Below, one piece after another: positions 1 to 9,125 of a stretch of DNA of 51,252 nt. The first letter of the stretch is position 1; every line of letters starts with the position of its first letter. Both the position numbers and the translations under genes were made by a program. The stretch lies in NCBI GenBank assembly GCA_902591045.1, contig CACIZC010000008.1, positions 1 through 51,252 on the forward strand. The letters run 5' to 3'. Under the pieces are notes generated by a model. The model did not search any database. It saw only the letters and a list, made by a program, of their open reading frames with translations, and was not told where the DNA came from. The DNA is from an uncultured Pelagibacteraceae bacterium. GTDB lineage: Bacteria; Pseudomonadota; Alphaproteobacteria; Pelagibacterales; Pelagibacteraceae.

Positions 1-1263
1 AAAATCACATGTATGGCAGTCGAAAGATGCTGAACCAAGCTTAAGATTTACGGTTACGTCTATAGAGTCCCATTCCATATATTCTTTTAATTTTTTCTCA
101 TTATATTCATCGGAAATTTTTCCTTTTTCAGCAACTTTGAATTCACCAATTTTTACTTCTAATTTATTTGGGATTATTTTTTCACCAGATTTCCCTATGC
201 CCATAATTATTCTTCCCCAATTAGGATCTCCTGCGGCCATAGCTGTTTTAAATAGAGGAGAATTTGCAATTGAGAAAGCAATATTTTTTGCCATGTGCTG
301 CGATCTAGCATTAATCACTTTGATAGTTACAAATTTTTTTGCACCCTCTCCGTCGCTAACAATTTGTTTGCTTAAGTTTAGAAGTGCTTTTTGAAGAGCA
401 AGCTCAAAATCTTTTAGTTTTGGATCTAAAGCATTATAAATTTTTCCAGTTTTGATTTTTCCTGTTGAAAAAATTCCAACCATATCATTTGTCGAAGTAT
501 CGCTGTCTACAGTTATGGAATTAAAAGTATTTGATACTGATTTTTTTAATAAACTTTTTAAATATGTTGATGGTATATCCGCATCAGTAAAAACAAATGC
601 TAACATTGTAGCCATATTTGGTGCGATCATACCTGAGCCTTTTGCTATTGCACAAATTTTAATATCTTTATTCCACACTCTACATGTTTCAAATGCTAAT
701 TTAGGTCTAGTGTCTGTTGTCATTATTGATGAAGCTGCTTTAAACCATACAAACTTATTTTGTCTATCTCTAAGTTTATCAACCAAATTAATAATGTTTC
801 CTTTGATTTGTTGGGTAGGAAATTTTTCTCCGATAACACCTGTGGAAGCAAATAATATTTCGTTCGCCTTAACTACATTGGTCGTCCCGCTCTCTTTTTG
901 GGACTCCCTTAAAGTTAACGTTTTAGATAATGCTTTCGAAAGACTTTCTAATCCTTCAGCCCCTTGTGTTCCTGTAAATGTATTGGCATTTTTTGTATTA
1001 ACCATTAAAGCTTTAACTTTGGTTTTTCTAATATTTTTGTTCCAAGTTATGGACTCCGAACATATAGTGTTACTTGTGTACACGGCTGCATAGTTGGCTC
1101 CATCTTTGAAATAGAACAAACACAAATCATCTCTACCATTTCCATACAAATCTGCTGAAACTGAGGAAATCTCTAACCCCTCAATTTCCTCAAGTGCTTG
1201 GAATTCCCCCATTTTTGAGAGTTTTGCTTTATCTTTTAAAAAATTTTTAAGGTTTATAGTCAT
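1..1263 (-). CDS. argJ: ArgJ, glutamate N-acetyltransferase / amino-acid acetyltransferase (3' end cut by window)
   Basis: ArgJ moves the acetyl group from N-acetylornithine to glutamate in the cyclic arginine pathway. I translated this frame from the ATG at 1263. It stays open to base 1, giving 421 codons, and the last residues read HTCDF, which matches the family's C-terminal ...CDL/CDF segment, so only about ten residues should be missing. The family signature GSGMIAPNMATMLAF is present. The Thr in MATML (about residue 219) is the expected self-cleavage site and nucleophile, where the precursor splits into alpha and beta chains. MTTDTRPK lies upstream of it. The gene diverges from secA across a 60 bp spacer. 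argB, at 17130, belongs to the same pathway. Confidence 0.93.
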   Translation of the reverse strand, partial: MTINLKNFLKDKAKLSKMGEFQALEEIEGLEISSVSADLYGNGRDDLCLFYFKDGANYAAVYTSNTICSESITWNKNIRKTKVKALMVNTKNANTFTGTQGAEGLESLSKALSKTLTLRESQKESGTTNVVKANEILFASTGVIGEKFPTQQIKGNIINLVDKLRDRQNKFVWFKAASSIMTTDTRPKLAFETCRVWNKDIKICAIAKGSGMIAPNMATMLAFVFTDADIPSTYLKSLLKKSVSNTFNSITVDSDTSTNDMVGIFSTGKIKTGKIYNALDPKLKDFELALQKALLNLSKQIVSDGEGAKKFVTIKVINARSQHMAKNIAFSIANSPLFKTAMAAGDPNWGRIIMGIGKSGEKIIPNKLEVKIGEFKVAEKGKISDEYNEKKLKEYMEWDSIDVTVNLKLGSASFDCHTCDF

Positions 1264-1323
1264 GTAAAAATTCTAATTTATCACTATATATATATGAAAT
1301 TACTAAATATATAAATTGTATTT
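1264..1323. promoter_or_regulatory. Divergent argJ/secA promoter region
   Basis: This 60 bp AT-only spacer separates two outward-facing start codons, so at least one promoter for each gene should lie here or inside the gene ends. It holds an alternating TA run (about 1286-1295) and a second one (about 1307-1313), either of which could act as a -10 element. I see no convincing -35 box or Shine-Dalgarno site before secA, so the exact promoters cannot be called. Confidence 0.35.
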
Positions 1324-3864
1324 ATGAGCTTTATAACCAAGACTTTAAATAGATTATTCAAAAACAGTAATCAACAAGAATTAAACAAAATTAAGCCGCT
1401 AGTTGTTAGAATAAATGATCTAGAGAGTGATTTTTTAAATTTTTCAAAAGAAGATTTTTCTCGTAAAACTGCTGAATTAAAAAAAAATGTAGCGGATGGA
1501 AGAAGTCTTGAAGAATTGCTGCCTGAAAGCTTTGCTTTGGTCAGGGAGGCGGCTAAACAAGTTCTTGGGGAAAGACATTTTGATGTTCAATTAATAGGTG
1601 GAATTATTTTGCACAAAGGTTCAATAGCTGAAATGAAAACGGGAGAAGGGAAAACTCTTGTGTCTACTCTACCTGCTTACCTTAATGCTTTAAAAGGAAA
1701 AGGAGTTCATATAGTTACCGTAAATGATTATCTTGCAAAAAGAGACTCTGAATGGATGGGAAAAATTTATAATCATTTAGGTTTAAACACAGGATGTATA
1801 ACAAACGAATTAGATGATGAGCAAAGAATAAAAAATTACAAAACAGATATTACATACGCAACTAATAATGAGCTTGGATTCGACTATCTAAGAGACAACA
1901 TGAAGTACAGTTTTGAAGAGATGGTCCAAAAAAATAGAGATTATTGTATAGTCGATGAAGTAGACAGTATACTGATTGATGAGTCTAGAACCCCTTTAAT
2001 TATTTCAGGCGGTGTTGAAGATAAATCAGATCAATATTTTCTTGCAAATAAATTTGTTAATATTTTAGAAAAAAAAGATTTTGAATTAGATGAAAAAAAT
2101 AAAAATGCTATTTTAACAGATATTGGTATAGACAAAATTGAAAAAATGTCAGAGAAGTCTGGTGTTTTAAAAAATAATAATTTTTATGATCCTAAAAACC
2201 TTAATTTAGTTCATCATATCAACCAAGCACTTAAAGCTAATCTCTTGTTCCATAAAGATAAAGATTACATAGTTAAAGATGGAAGTGTACAGATTATTGA
2301 TGAATTTACGGGAAGAGTTTTGGGAGGAAGAAGATTTTCGGACGGACTTCATCAAGCAATTGAAGCAAAAGAAAATGTAGATATTCAAAAAGAAAATCAG
2401 ACTTTAGCCTCTATAACATACCAAAACTATTTCAGATTATATAACAAACTATCGGGAATGACAGGTACTGCCCTTACTGAGTCAGAAGAGTTTTATGACA
2501 TATATAAATTAAAAGTTGTGAGTATACCGACAAATAAAAATATGATTAGAAAAGATTATAATGATCAAATTTTTAGAACAGAAAAGGAAAAAAATTACGC
2601 AATACTAAATAAAGTAAAAGAATGTAACCAGAAAGGTCAACCAGTTCTAGTTGGTACAACTAGTATTGAGAAATCAGAAAATATTTCAAAATTATTGAAA
2701 AACAACGGACTGAATCATAATGTGCTAAATGCAAAGCATCATGAAAAAGAAGCAAAAATAATTTCCGAGGCAGGAAAAATTGGAATAATAACCATAGCAA
2801 CAAACATGGCTGGAAGAGGAACGGACATTCAATTAGGTGGTAACAAAAACTTTAATCCAGAAGATGTTAAAAAAATTGAAGAAGACAAACAAAAAGTCAA
2901 AAAATTGGAAGGTCTGTGCATAGTAGGGACTGAAAGACATGAAAGTAGAAGAATAGATAATCAACTTAGAGGAAGATCTGGAAGACAGGGAGATCCTGGG
3001 TCTTCAATATTTTATATAAGTTTAGAAGACGATTTAATGAGAATTTTTGGAGCGAAGTCTATAGACGGAATGCTAAAAAAACTTGGATTAAAAGAAAATG
3101 AATCCATCGACCATCCGTGGATTAATAAAGCAATGGAGAGAGCTCAGCAAAAAGTTGAGGCTAGAAATTTTGAAATAAGAAAAACTCTACTGAAATTTGA
3201 TGATGTTATGAATGATCAAAGGCAGGTAATTTTTGGCCAAAGACTTAAAGTAATAAAAAATGAAGATAACTCTGACATGATAGATTCTTTTCTTGAAGAA
3301 ACTAAAAAAAATTCTGAAAAAGCACTTGAAAATTATAAAAATACCAATGATTTGAAAGCTTTTTCTAACGAAATTAAAATTAATTTTGGAAATATTTTTA
3401 CTGAAAATCAAATTTCAGATTTTTCAAAAATGGAAAAAAATATTTTTAATCAAAAAATATCAGAAATTTTTAGTAATAAAAGAAAAGAAAGAATAAAAAT
3501 TGTAGGAGAAAAAGAAAATAATGAAATAGAAAAAAGGATCTTTTTGCAAATTTTAGACTTTTTGTGGAGATCTCATCTGCAATATTTAGAACATCTTAGA
3601 CAAGTAATAGGTTTAAGAAGCTATGGCCAGAAAGATCCCTTGGCAGAATTTAGAAAAGAATCTTTTGAACTTTTTGAAAACTTGCTATTTAAGGTAAAAA
3701 CTGAAACAATAAAATTTTTAACTAATCTAAATGTTGTTGTAGAGAAAGAAAAAGAGGAATCACAAATTCCTGTGAAAAATAGAAAGAAAGTTTCTAGAAA
3801 TTCACCTTGTACATGTGGTTCTGGGAAAAAGTATAAATATTGCTGTGGAAGAAATGTTGCTTAA
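1324..3864 (+). CDS. secA: SecA, preprotein translocase ATPase
   Basis: SecA is the motor ATPase that pushes unfolded preproteins through SecYEG. At 846 aa it has the usual length for a compact SecA. Walker A is MKTGEGKT at residues 104-111 and the DEAD-type Walker B is VDEVD at about 210-214. The second helicase half contains GTTSIEKSE, TNMAGRGTDI and LRGRSGRQGDPG. The C-terminus is a SEC-C zinc finger, CTCGSGKKYKYCCG (Cys829, 831, 840, 841), where the last ligand is Cys instead of the His of E. coli; this variant is common. The ATG at 1324 follows the argJ divergent spacer. The 3' end overlaps the next gene's start by 11 bp. Confidence 0.98.
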   Translation: MSFITKTLNRLFKNSNQQELNKIKPLVVRINDLESDFLNFSKEDFSRKTAELKKNVADGRSLEELLPESFALVREAAKQVLGERHFDVQLIGGIILHKGSIAEMKTGEGKTLVSTLPAYLNALKGKGVHIVTVNDYLAKRDSEWMGKIYNHLGLNTGCITNELDDEQRIKNYKTDITYATNNELGFDYLRDNMKYSFEEMVQKNRDYCIVDEVDSILIDESRTPLIISGGVEDKSDQYFLANKFVNILEKKDFELDEKNKNAILTDIGIDKIEKMSEKSGVLKNNNFYDPKNLNLVHHINQALKANLLFHKDKDYIVKDGSVQIIDEFTGRVLGGRRFSDGLHQAIEAKENVDIQKENQTLASITYQNYFRLYNKLSGMTGTALTESEEFYDIYKLKVVSIPTNKNMIRKDYNDQIFRTEKEKNYAILNKVKECNQKGQPVLVGTTSIEKSENISKLLKNNGLNHNVLNAKHHEKEAKIISEAGKIGIITIATNMAGRGTDIQLGGNKNFNPEDVKKIEEDKQKVKKLEGLCIVGTERHESRRIDNQLRGRSGRQGDPGSSIFYISLEDDLMRIFGAKSIDGMLKKLGLKENESIDHPWINKAMERAQQKVEARNFEIRKTLLKFDDVMNDQRQVIFGQRLKVIKNEDNSDMIDSFLEETKKNSEKALENYKNTNDLKAFSNEIKINFGNIFTENQISDFSKMEKNIFNQKISEIFSNKRKERIKIVGEKENNEIEKRIFLQILDFLWRSHLQYLEHLRQVIGLRSYGQKDPLAEFRKESFELFENLLFKVKTETIKFLTNLNVVVEKEKEESQIPVKNRKKVSRNSPCTCGSGKKYKYCCGRNVA

Positions 3865-4927
3865 ATCAAAATTTGGAAATATTTTACGACCAGATTGGAC
3901 AAAGGGGAAATTTAGAGATAACAAAAAATTGTGGTTAGATAAAAATGAAAATTCAGATGAATTTTTAACAAAAAAAATATCTTCAATTTTAAACAAATTA
4001 GATTTAAACGCTTTTTTTGCTTATCCTGATTTGTCCATCACATATAAAAAATTAGGCAAACATTTGGGTCTTAACCCTAGGAATCTTTTACTTACTGCTG
4101 GATCGGATTTGGGTATTAAAGCAGTTTTTGAAACTTTCATAAAAGAAAAAGACATCGTGTTAAGAACGCAACCTACATTTATTATGTATTCAACTTATAC
4201 AAAAGCTTTTAAAGCAAGGGAAAAAATTTTAAAATACAAAAAAACCAAACTAGGACCAAAAATCAATTTTGATACAATAATAAATTATTTAAAAAAATAT
4301 AAAGTTAAAATGCTTTGCTTGCCCAATCCTGATGTGCCAACTGGACATTTTTTATCAAAATCACAAATAAAATATATTTTAAATTTAGCAAAAAAAACGA
4401 ATACATTGGTTTTAATTGATGAAGCCTATTATCCATTTCATCCGGATACCTTTATAAGTTTAATCGATAAATATAAAAATCTTATAATTATTAGAACAAT
4501 GTCAAAAGCTTGGGGATTAGCAGGTGGAAGAATAGGTTTTGTGGTGTCTTCTAAAAAAAATATAGCAGAAATGCATAAAATAAAGCCAATGTATGAAATT
4601 AATAATATAGCTGCAAATATTTTGAATAACTTAATACAAAATAAAAAATTTGTTAACGGGTCGGTCAAAAGACTCCTAGAAGGAAAAAATTATTTTAAAA
4701 AAAAGTTAGAAGAATATGGATTTGAGGTTCTTCAAAAACAAGGTGGAAATTTTCTACATGTTAACTTTAAAAAAAAACAAAATAAAATCCTAAAATCTCT
4801 TGAAAAAAAGGCTTATTTTAAAATTGAAAAACATGCTTGTTTAAAAGGTTTTGTAAGATTTTCTTTAGCTAATAAAAAAAAATTTGAAACTCTTCTAAAA
4901 ATAATTAAAAAGAATCGTATTAGGTAA
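3854..4927 (+). CDS. HisC-like PLP-dependent aminotransferase (class I/II)
   Basis: This is a fold-type I PLP aminotransferase of the histidinol-phosphate aminotransferase group, about 357 aa. The PLP lysine is Lys218 in MSKAWGLAGGRIGF. The upstream motifs LPNPDVPTGHFLS and LIDEAYYPF match the family's NPN.PTG and DEAYxxF blocks. I chose the ATG at 3854 because the upstream extension (from 3815) lies wholly inside secA and adds unlike sequence. The gene is probably co-transcribed with secA. True HisC, a tyrosine/phenylalanine aminotransferase, or a transaminase for another phosphorylated or aromatic substrate all remain possible. hisD lies 2.5 kb away on the other strand, which does not settle the matter. 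Confidence 0.85.
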   Translation: MLLKSKFGNILRPDWTKGKFRDNKKLWLDKNENSDEFLTKKISSILNKLDLNAFFAYPDLSITYKKLGKHLGLNPRNLLLTAGSDLGIKAVFETFIKEKDIVLRTQPTFIMYSTYTKAFKAREKILKYKKTKLGPKINFDTIINYLKKYKVKMLCLPNPDVPTGHFLSKSQIKYILNLAKKTNTLVLIDEAYYPFHPDTFISLIDKYKNLIIIRTMSKAWGLAGGRIGFVVSSKKNIAEMHKIKPMYEINNIAANILNNLIQNKKFVNGSVKRLLEGKNYFKKKLEEYGFEVLQKQGGNFLHVNFKKKQNKILKSLEKKAYFKIEKHACLKGFVRFSLANKKKFETLLKIIKKNRIR

Positions 4928-4929
4928 TT

Positions 4930-6303
4930 TTAACCAACTTCCCTTGTATTTGCATTAAACGACTCAGTAAATGGTACTGGCACAACTACTGCTTCAACTG
5001 GCTTTGTAGAATACTTCTTTGGTAAATGAACTTTGTATTTTTTTCCAAATTTGCCTGTGGGAAAACCATTTTTATTTAAATCTCCTTCAAATGGAACATA
5101 GCCCATTGCAATATTTTTGCCTTTTTCAGGGTGGTACCATGGTGAAGTTATATAGCCGACTGGTTCTCCACCGCTTATATTTGAAATTAACCAAAAATCA
5201 TTTGCATAATCTTCTATTGGTTTTCCTCCTGACAACTCCAAACCAACAAGTTGAAGTTTGTATGGTTTTTCACCATTTTTGAGTTGTTTTTTCATTCTTT
5301 CTAAAGCTTCTTTTCCTACATAATTTGTTTGCTTATTCCATTCTCCTTTTCCAGATAGAGAGACTTGGTAACCTAAATTGCACTGAAACGGATTGCTCTC
5401 ATGATCCATATCTTGTCCCCAAGATAATATTCCAGCTTGAATTCTTCTGTGGTGAGCAGGTGCTATGACCATTAATTTATGTTTCTTCCCTGCTTTTAAT
5501 ACAGCATTCCACATGTCTTCTGCATACAAAGTTGCGTTTCGAAGATAAATTTCATAACCAGCTTCTCCGGAAAATCCTGATTGAGAAATAACACAGCTTC
5601 TACCACCTACTTTTGCTTCTGCTAAACCATAAAAAGGCATGTTATCTAAATCAACCTGATCTCCAATTAAATCTTTCATTAATGCTTTTGACTTAGGACC
5701 CTGAATTTGAACTGGACATGAATCTATCTCGTCTATTTCAACTTTAAATCTTTTATCAGAGTTAACGCCTTGTAAATATTTACCTATATCAGAGTCTGAT
5801 AAACTGAACCAAAACTCATCATCAGCTATTCTCATTAAAACTGGATCATTAAGAACTCCACCTTTGTAATTGCAAAGAATAACGTAACGGCCTCTCATTG
5901 TTGAAATTTTTGTAGCATCTCTTGTTATTACATAATCTGTAAATTTTTCTGCATCGGGCCCTTTAACACGAATTTGTCTTTCTACTGCTACATTCCACAT
6001 AGTTACGTGTTTTTTAATAGCTTGATATTCTACCATTGCACCACCTTTTTCAGGTCTAACGTAACCTCTTGGATGATAAATACGGTTATAAACTGTAGCT
6101 CTCCAGCATCCTGCTTTCATCGATAAATGCCAGTACGGTGATTTTCTTACTCTTGTCGAAATTAACATTTCTACTTTTGTTGGCCCACTTTGTCTTAAAT
6201 TGTAAGGAACTTGTCTGTCGGATTGATTTACTGACGTTTCGTGTCTTACTTTGTCGTAATTTACTTTTTCAACTTTGTACGAGTTAGGAACTTTTTTAGA
6301 CAT
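4930..6303 (-). CDS. DmdA/GcvT-family tetrahydrofolate-dependent demethylase
   Basis: The protein belongs to the GcvT/DmdA fold: it would move a methyl group from a methylated substrate to tetrahydrofolate. From memory of SAR11 DmdA, the stretches ISTRVRKSPY, TVYNRIYHP, MWNVAVERQIRVKGPDAEKF, NDPVLMRI, FSLSDSDIGKYLQG and QIQGPKSKALM line up with DmdA. It is 457 aa, about 90 longer than DmdA (about 370), and has an extra N-terminal segment of some 45 residues before ISTRV. It may therefore be a paralogue with a different substrate (another sulfonium, betaine or methoxy compound) instead of true DmdA. Its ATG overlaps the end of the MetF-like gene by 8 bp, so the two are coupled. Its stop lies 2 bp from the converging aminotransferase. 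Confidence 0.85.
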   Translation of the reverse strand: MSKKVPNSYKVEKVNYDKVRHETSVNQSDRQVPYNLRQSGPTKVEMLISTRVRKSPYWHLSMKAGCWRATVYNRIYHPRGYVRPEKGGAMVEYQAIKKHVTMWNVAVERQIRVKGPDAEKFTDYVITRDATKISTMRGRYVILCNYKGGVLNDPVLMRIADDEFWFSLSDSDIGKYLQGVNSDKRFKVEIDEIDSCPVQIQGPKSKALMKDLIGDQVDLDNMPFYGLAEAKVGGRSCVISQSGFSGEAGYEIYLRNATLYAEDMWNAVLKAGKKHKLMVIAPAHHRRIQAGILSWGQDMDHESNPFQCNLGYQVSLSGKGEWNKQTNYVGKEALERMKKQLKNGEKPYKLQLVGLELSGGKPIEDYANDFWLISNISGGEPVGYITSPWYHPEKGKNIAMGYVPFEGDLNKNGFPTGKFGKKYKVHLPKKYSTKPVEAVVVPVPFTESFNANTREVG

Positions 6304-7000
6304 AATTATTTTTTACTAACCACTTGTTTGTTTCTTTTAATCCACCAAATGTATATATGTGAAAATTTTCAGTAGACCCTTTAAGTTTGCTAATTAAATC
6401 ATTTGGATCTGACGGTTTTAACAAATCGAATGCTTTGCTTGCATTTGATTTAAGAAAATTAATTGAATTTTTTGCTCCTACAATATTTGCAAATTTTATC
6501 AAACTACTTATTTTTAGAGGACCTGTTATTCCTACGTGAACAGGCAAACTTTGTTTAGATATAAATTTAGCTATAGAGTCGGAATTTAAAAGCCACTGAG
6601 TAACAATGTAATCGGCAAAAGGTTTCTTATCGGTCATGGCTTTTTGTAAATCTGAATTCGATATATCAGGGGACCCCTCCGGATGTCCAGCAATTCCTAT
6701 CTTGAACCCCTTGAATAATCCTGTCTCTAACAACTGCAACGAACAGTGGTAGTCCCCGATAGGTTGGGAGCTCCCCCCGATAACAAGAGCTTGTTTTACG
6801 CCAAAATCTTTGCACATAGATACGTAATCCCTCAGGTCGTTTAAGTTTTTAATTGATCGTGCAGGAAAGTGAGGTACTGGATTAAACCCGGACTGGACTA
6901 GTTCTTTTGCTTTATTAGCCACATCTCTAAAATCATTCCCAGGCAACATAGTTATATAAACATCTTTCACTTTGGGTAATACGGAAAGATCTGTTTTCAT
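6296..7000 (-). CDS. Short MetF-like methylenetetrahydrofolate reductase family protein
   Basis: The translation resembles the TIM barrel of 5,10-methylene-THF reductase: ITMLPGNDFRDV, FNPVPHFPARSI, ALVIGGSSQPIGDY and IGIAGHPEGSPD correspond to the family's strand blocks, and QWLLNSD fits the F-Q-F-F region. At about 234 aa it is shorter than MetF (about 290). I prefer the ATG at 7000 over the one at 7024 because AGAG sits six bases upstream of it and the 7024 start would directly touch a leader hairpin. Overlap with the downstream DmdA-like gene suggests a shared job: the demethylase yields methyl-THF, and this enzyme would oxidise it to methylene-THF. Direction and cofactor are inferred. 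Confidence 0.8.
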   Translation of the reverse strand: MKTDLSVLPKVKDVYITMLPGNDFRDVANKAKELVQSGFNPVPHFPARSIKNLNDLRDYVSMCKDFGVKQALVIGGSSQPIGDYHCSLQLLETGLFKGFKIGIAGHPEGSPDISNSDLQKAMTDKKPFADYIVTQWLLNSDSIAKFISKQSLPVHVGITGPLKISSLIKFANIVGAKNSINFLKSNASKAFDLLKPSDPNDLISKLKGSTENFHIYTFGGLKETNKWLVKNNYV

Positions 7001-7024
7001 TGTTATCTCTAAGGAAAAATGCAT

Positions 7025-7068
7025 AATTCTCGGGATATACCAGCGAAACCCATATGATGTCCAGAATT
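7025..7068 (-). promoter_or_regulatory. Leader hairpin before the MetF/DmdA-like operon (candidate cis-regulatory RNA)
   Basis: On the minus strand, AATTCT (7068-7063) pairs with AGAATT (7030-7025). Next to it, GGACAT (7062-7057) pairs with ATATCC (7038-7033), with one G-U wobble. The whole is about 12 bp with a 2 nt bulge and an apical loop of about 18 nt. It lies 10 nt after the tRNA-Phe CCA end and 24 nt before the preferred start codon. No continuous U-run follows, only ATGCATTTTTCC, so a terminator is possible but weak. I do not recognise a known riboswitch class. Confidence 0.45.
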
Positions 7069-7078
7069 ATTGCGTTTG

Positions 7079-7153
7079 TGGTGGCCTTGGTTTGAATCGC
7101 ACAAACGACACATACCTTTTCAGGGTACTGCTCTACTACTGAGCTACAAGGCC
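7079..7153 (-). tRNA. tRNA-Phe (GAA) with a non-canonical elbow
   Basis: It folds as a cloverleaf: 7 bp acceptor (GGCCTTG/CAAGGCC), D-stem GCTC/GAGC, anticodon stem GTACC/GGTAT with loop CTGAAAA (anticodon GAA), 5 nt variable loop, T-stem GTTTG/CAAAC, discriminator A and an encoded CCA. Phe identity features such as U20, U45, U59, U60 and A73 are kept. The D-loop is AGTAGTA, lacking the G18G19 pair. The T-loop is TGCGATT, so the usual GTTC is GTGC and position 55 is G. The Thr and Ser tRNAs in this window are canonical at these positions. It could be a functional variant, a specialised tRNA or a decaying copy. Confidence 0.88.
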
Positions 7154-7161
7154 AAAATCGG

Positions 7162-7377
7162 CTAAAATCTAAAAGTAATTCTGCCTTTAGTCAAATCATA
7201 TGGTGTCATTTCAACTAAAACTTGATCGCCCGCTAAAACTCTTATTCTATTCTTTCTTAGTTTTCCAGCAGTATGGGCTAAAATTTCGTGGTCGTTCTCA
7301 AGCTTAACTCTAAACATCGCGTTAGGTAATAATTCGGTGACTTTTCCCTTGAATTCGATTTTTTCCTGTTTTGCCAA
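7162..7377 (-). CDS. infA: Translation initiation factor IF-1
   Basis: IF-1 is a single S1/OB-fold protein that occupies the ribosomal A site during initiation. The 71 aa translation has the family length and landmarks: [42 protein letters not shown] and the C-terminal TKGRITFRF. It lies 4 bp after hisD on the same strand and 8 bp before the tRNA-Phe, so all may be carried on one transcript. Confidence 0.98.
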   Translation of the reverse strand: MAKQEKIEFKGKVTELLPNAMFRVKLENDHEILAHTAGKLRKNRIRVLAGDQVLVEMTPYDLTKGRITFRF

Positions 7378-7381
7378 TTTG

Positions 7382-8680
7382 TTAACCTTTTTTCATTCTT
7401 ATTTTTACTGAATTAGCGTGACCATGTAAATTTTCATATTTTGATAAATTTATAACCGATGAGCCGAGTCTTTCAATACCTGATTTACTAATTTTTATTA
7501 TAGACTGTCTTTTTATAAAGTCATAAACCGATAAACCTGAGGAAAACTTAGCTGTTCCAGAGGTGGGTAAAACGTGATTAGGACCTGCCAAGTAATCTCC
7601 CATTGCTTCTGGGGAATACCCGCCTAAAAAAATAGAGCCAGCATTATTTATTGAGTTTAAAAAGATATTAGGTTTTTTTGTGTATATTTCAAGGTGTTCA
7701 GGGGATATTTGATTTACAATATTAACTATTTCTCGATTGTTTTTTGCTAAAATCAAAATTCCATTTTTATTAAAACTTTTTTGAACAATTTTCTTTTTTG
7801 GTAAGCTTTTTAATTGTTTAAAAATAAGTTTTTTAACTTTTATAACTAGCTTATCATTGTTAGTAACTAATATTGATTGAGCCATTTCATCATGTTCTGC
7901 TTGTGCTATCAGATCAGCTGATATCCATTCAGGATTAGAATATTTATCTGCAATTATTGTAATTTCAGATGGACCTGCAAATATATCAATCCCAACCTGA
8001 CCGAAAACTTCTTTTTTTGCTAATGAGACATACTCATTTCCAGGACCAATAATTTTGTCAACTTTTTTAATTGTTTTTGTCCCATAAGCAAATGCTGCTA
8101 TAGCTTGAGCTCCTCCTATCTTATATATTTTTTTAACTTTGCACTTTGTGGCGGCATATAAAACTCCAGCATTAATTTTATTGTTTAAAGAAGGTACGGT
8201 CATATAAATTTCATTTACACCCGCAATTATTGCTGGAATACAGTTCATTAATACTGAACTTGGATAGCTAGCTTTACCACCGGGTACATAAATTCCAATT
8301 TTATCTATAGGCCTTGATCTATAGAATAATTTATTTTTGAATTTGTCTGTTATTTGAAAAGTTTTTATTTTTTGGTTTTTATGAAAATTTGAAATTCTTT
8401 GATATGCAATATCAATTGCTTTTTTTATTTTTGGATTAAGTTGTTTTGTAAAATATTTTATTTCGCTTTTAGAAAAAGTTAAATTTTTATTTTTTAATTT
8501 TTTTATATTATTGAATGTTTTTTCATATTTAATTAAAGATTTATCACCATTTTTTCTTATATTATTTATAATTTTTCTTACAAAAGATATTTTGGCTTCT
8601 GAAATATTATTTCTTTGGCTCAAAAGAATATTTAGTTCTCTTTCAAAATTTTTTGAGTTTGTTCTTAAAATTTTAATCAT
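7382..8680 (-). CDS. hisD: Histidinol dehydrogenase
   Basis: HisD carries out the last two steps of histidine synthesis, oxidising L-histidinol to histidine with two NAD+. The 432 aa length is normal. Recognisable blocks are [52 protein letters not shown], the metal and substrate region [24 protein letters not shown], and near the C-terminus ISPEHLEI and [26 protein letters not shown]-type residues ([19 protein letters not shown] is visible). Its start overlaps the DUF2948 gene by 8 bp. The murA-DUF2948-hisD order is typical of Alphaproteobacteria. Confidence 0.97.
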   Translation of the reverse strand: MIKILRTNSKNFERELNILLSQRNNISEAKISFVRKIINNIRKNGDKSLIKYEKTFNNIKKLKNKNLTFSKSEIKYFTKQLNPKIKKAIDIAYQRISNFHKNQKIKTFQITDKFKNKLFYRSRPIDKIGIYVPGGKASYPSSVLMNCIPAIIAGVNEIYMTVPSLNNKINAGVLYAATKCKVKKIYKIGGAQAIAAFAYGTKTIKKVDKIIGPGNEYVSLAKKEVFGQVGIDIFAGPSEITIIADKYSNPEWISADLIAQAEHDEMAQSILVTNNDKLVIKVKKLIFKQLKSLPKKKIVQKSFNKNGILILAKNNREIVNIVNQISPEHLEIYTKKPNIFLNSINNAGSIFLGGYSPEAMGDYLAGPNHVLPTSGTAKFSSGLSVYDFIKRQSIIKISKSGIERLGSSVINLSKYENLHGHANSVKIRMKKG

Positions 8681-9122
8681 TTAATAAAGTATGTTTTGGT
8701 TTACTTTTAGTCTCCCAAGACTCGCCTTGATCATCTAACAAACAATCTATTGCCTCAACATTTATTTTTATCAATATATTTCCTGCAAAATGTAATATTA
8801 TTTCGTAACTTTTATCAGACAAATTGTTAGTTTCAATTACTAAAAACTCTAAAAATCTATCTTTTTTTTTTTGATTCAAGTTTTTTGATGAAACGCTTAT
8901 TATATTCTCAAGCTTAAAAATTGATTGAACTCTTCGATTTTTTCTAAATACTCCTCTTTCAACATCTTCCCACATGAATCTGTTAAATTCGATTAAAAAA
9001 ATTTTATTCTTTTTCAAATGAACAATATTGCCCACCTGAGTTATTCCATCTTGTAGATGAGCTGATATGACTTTTAAATCCTCAAAAGAGGTTGCTCTTA
9101 ATTTAAGATTTTTTCTTATCAT
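8673..9122 (-). CDS. DUF2948 family protein
   Basis: This is a small protein (149 aa) of unknown function that I recognise as DUF2948 from its blocks LRATSFEDLKVISAHLQDG, FLIEFNRFMWE, ILHFAGNILIKINVEAIDC and the ending LDDQGESWETKSKPKH. Members are nearly always found between murA and hisD in Alphaproteobacteria, as here. It has no signal peptide or membrane segment and looks cytosolic. It overlaps hisD by 8 bp and starts 3 bp after murA, so it sits in one operon with them. No function can be assigned from sequence. Confidence 0.85.
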   Translation of the reverse strand: MIRKNLKLRATSFEDLKVISAHLQDGITQVGNIVHLKKNKIFLIEFNRFMWEDVERGVFRKNRRVQSIFKLENIISVSSKNLNQKKKDRFLEFLVIETNNLSDKSYEIILHFAGNILIKINVEAIDCLLDDQGESWETKSKPKHTLLND

Positions 9123-9125
9123 TAT

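Noticed and set aside
137-1093. Two long plus-strand frames
   Set aside because: They are antisense to the ArgJ coding frame, which is open throughout and carries ArgJ motifs.
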